Of a stretch of 64,000 nt of DNA, positions 63,939 to 64,000 are shown one piece after another. Position 1 is the first letter of the stretch. Every line of letters starts with the position of its first letter. Where the stretch lies: NCBI RefSeq assembly GCF_023556335.1, contig NZ_JAIKTS010000002.1:62001-126000 (forward strand). Reading direction: 5' to 3'. The DNA is from Stenotrophomonas mori. GTDB lineage: Bacteria > Pseudomonadota > Gammaproteobacteria > Xanthomonadales > Xanthomonadaceae. The position numbers and the translations under genes are program-made. The notes beneath the pieces are model-generated. The model saw nothing but the letters and a program-made list of their open reading frames with translations. It searched no databases and was not told the origin of the DNA.

Positions 63939-64000
63939 CCGCGCCGGTCTCGCCCGGCAGCAGGCCTCGGGCGCGCACCCGGGCGCGCTGCGCGGCCAGG
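63922..64000 (-). CDS. Possible 3' end of a minus-strand gene running off the window
   Basis: A minus-strand frame is open from the window edge and ends at a TGA at 63922-63924. The visible tail LAAQRARVRARGLLPGETGA then VKAMP looks like a real C-terminus rather than noise, but only ~25 residues are present. It would overlap the serine hydrolase gene by 17 bases, tail to tail. No family can be named. Confidence 0.3.
   Translation of the reverse strand, partial: LAAQRARVRARGLLPGETGAVKAMP

Overview
This 64 kb window is chromosomal DNA of very high GC content. Its gene content points to the Lysobacteraceae/Xanthomonadaceae (Lysobacter, Luteimonas, Stenotrophomonas, Pseudoxanthomonas or Xanthomonas relatives): a split class II ribonucleotide reductase locus, two large TonB-dependent receptors, a yeast-type isopropylmalate synthase, an OleD homologue, REP elements starting with GTAG, and a very small subunit paired with a sodium:solute symporter. 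No rRNA, tRNA, CRISPR array, prophage or insertion sequence was seen, so the genus is an inference. Most of the window is ordinary housekeeping and transport DNA.

Layout. Bases 1-5.4 kb hold the end of a symporter gene with a 43-residue partner, bioD/bioA, a DinB-fold protein, a small acidic protein and a membrane diguanylate cyclase. Bases 5.5-8.7 kb are the nrdJ locus: an intact NrdJb-type protein, a Lys/Ala-repeat histone-like gene, and an nrdJ gene that has lost its catalytic centre and carries a frameshift, with two NrdR-like boxes upstream. Bases 8.7-14.7 kb carry an HtrA protease, a three-gene envelope cluster, a HAD hydrolase, a DUF1294 protein, an M17 aminopeptidase and a TfoX-N protein. 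Bases 14.7-17.2 kb carry REP elements, a DesK/DesR-like two-component system and the decayed remains of the ABC exporter that once preceded it. Bases 17.4-22.7 kb encode a MacAB-like exporter (fusion protein, ATPase, two permeases), interrupted by an 862-base island of hairpins and hexanucleotide repeats. A TonB-dependent receptor and an alpha/beta hydrolase follow.

The most interesting part is 27.1-36.6 kb. An IclR regulator stands divergent to a run of genes for an OPT-family transporter, a DUF917 (S-methyl thiohydantoin desulfurase family) protein, a TonB-dependent receptor and a penicillin-acylase-like amidase. A separate AroM-family gene lies just beyond the regulator. An 18-base operator-like sequence in front of the OPT/iclR pair recurs with 15 of 18 identities in front of aroM, so these genes look like one regulon. 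A plausible reading is uptake of an acylated or cyclic amide compound across the outer membrane, periplasmic deacylation, inner-membrane import and cytoplasmic processing. The substrate is unknown.

Bases 36.6-64 kb are mostly core genes: two EamA transporters, an MHS-family MFS transporter, a secreted beta-helix protein of unknown role, an M28 peptidase, a metallo-beta-lactamase-fold hydrolase, trpS, csbD-like and entericidin-like stress genes, arginase, an M3 oligopeptidase lipoprotein, photolyase, an acyltransferase, arfB, MAPEG, truC-ubiB-ubiJ, ddl, an AraC regulator, leuA (type 2), an oleD without visible oleABC, and a class C beta-lactamase-like serine hydrolase.
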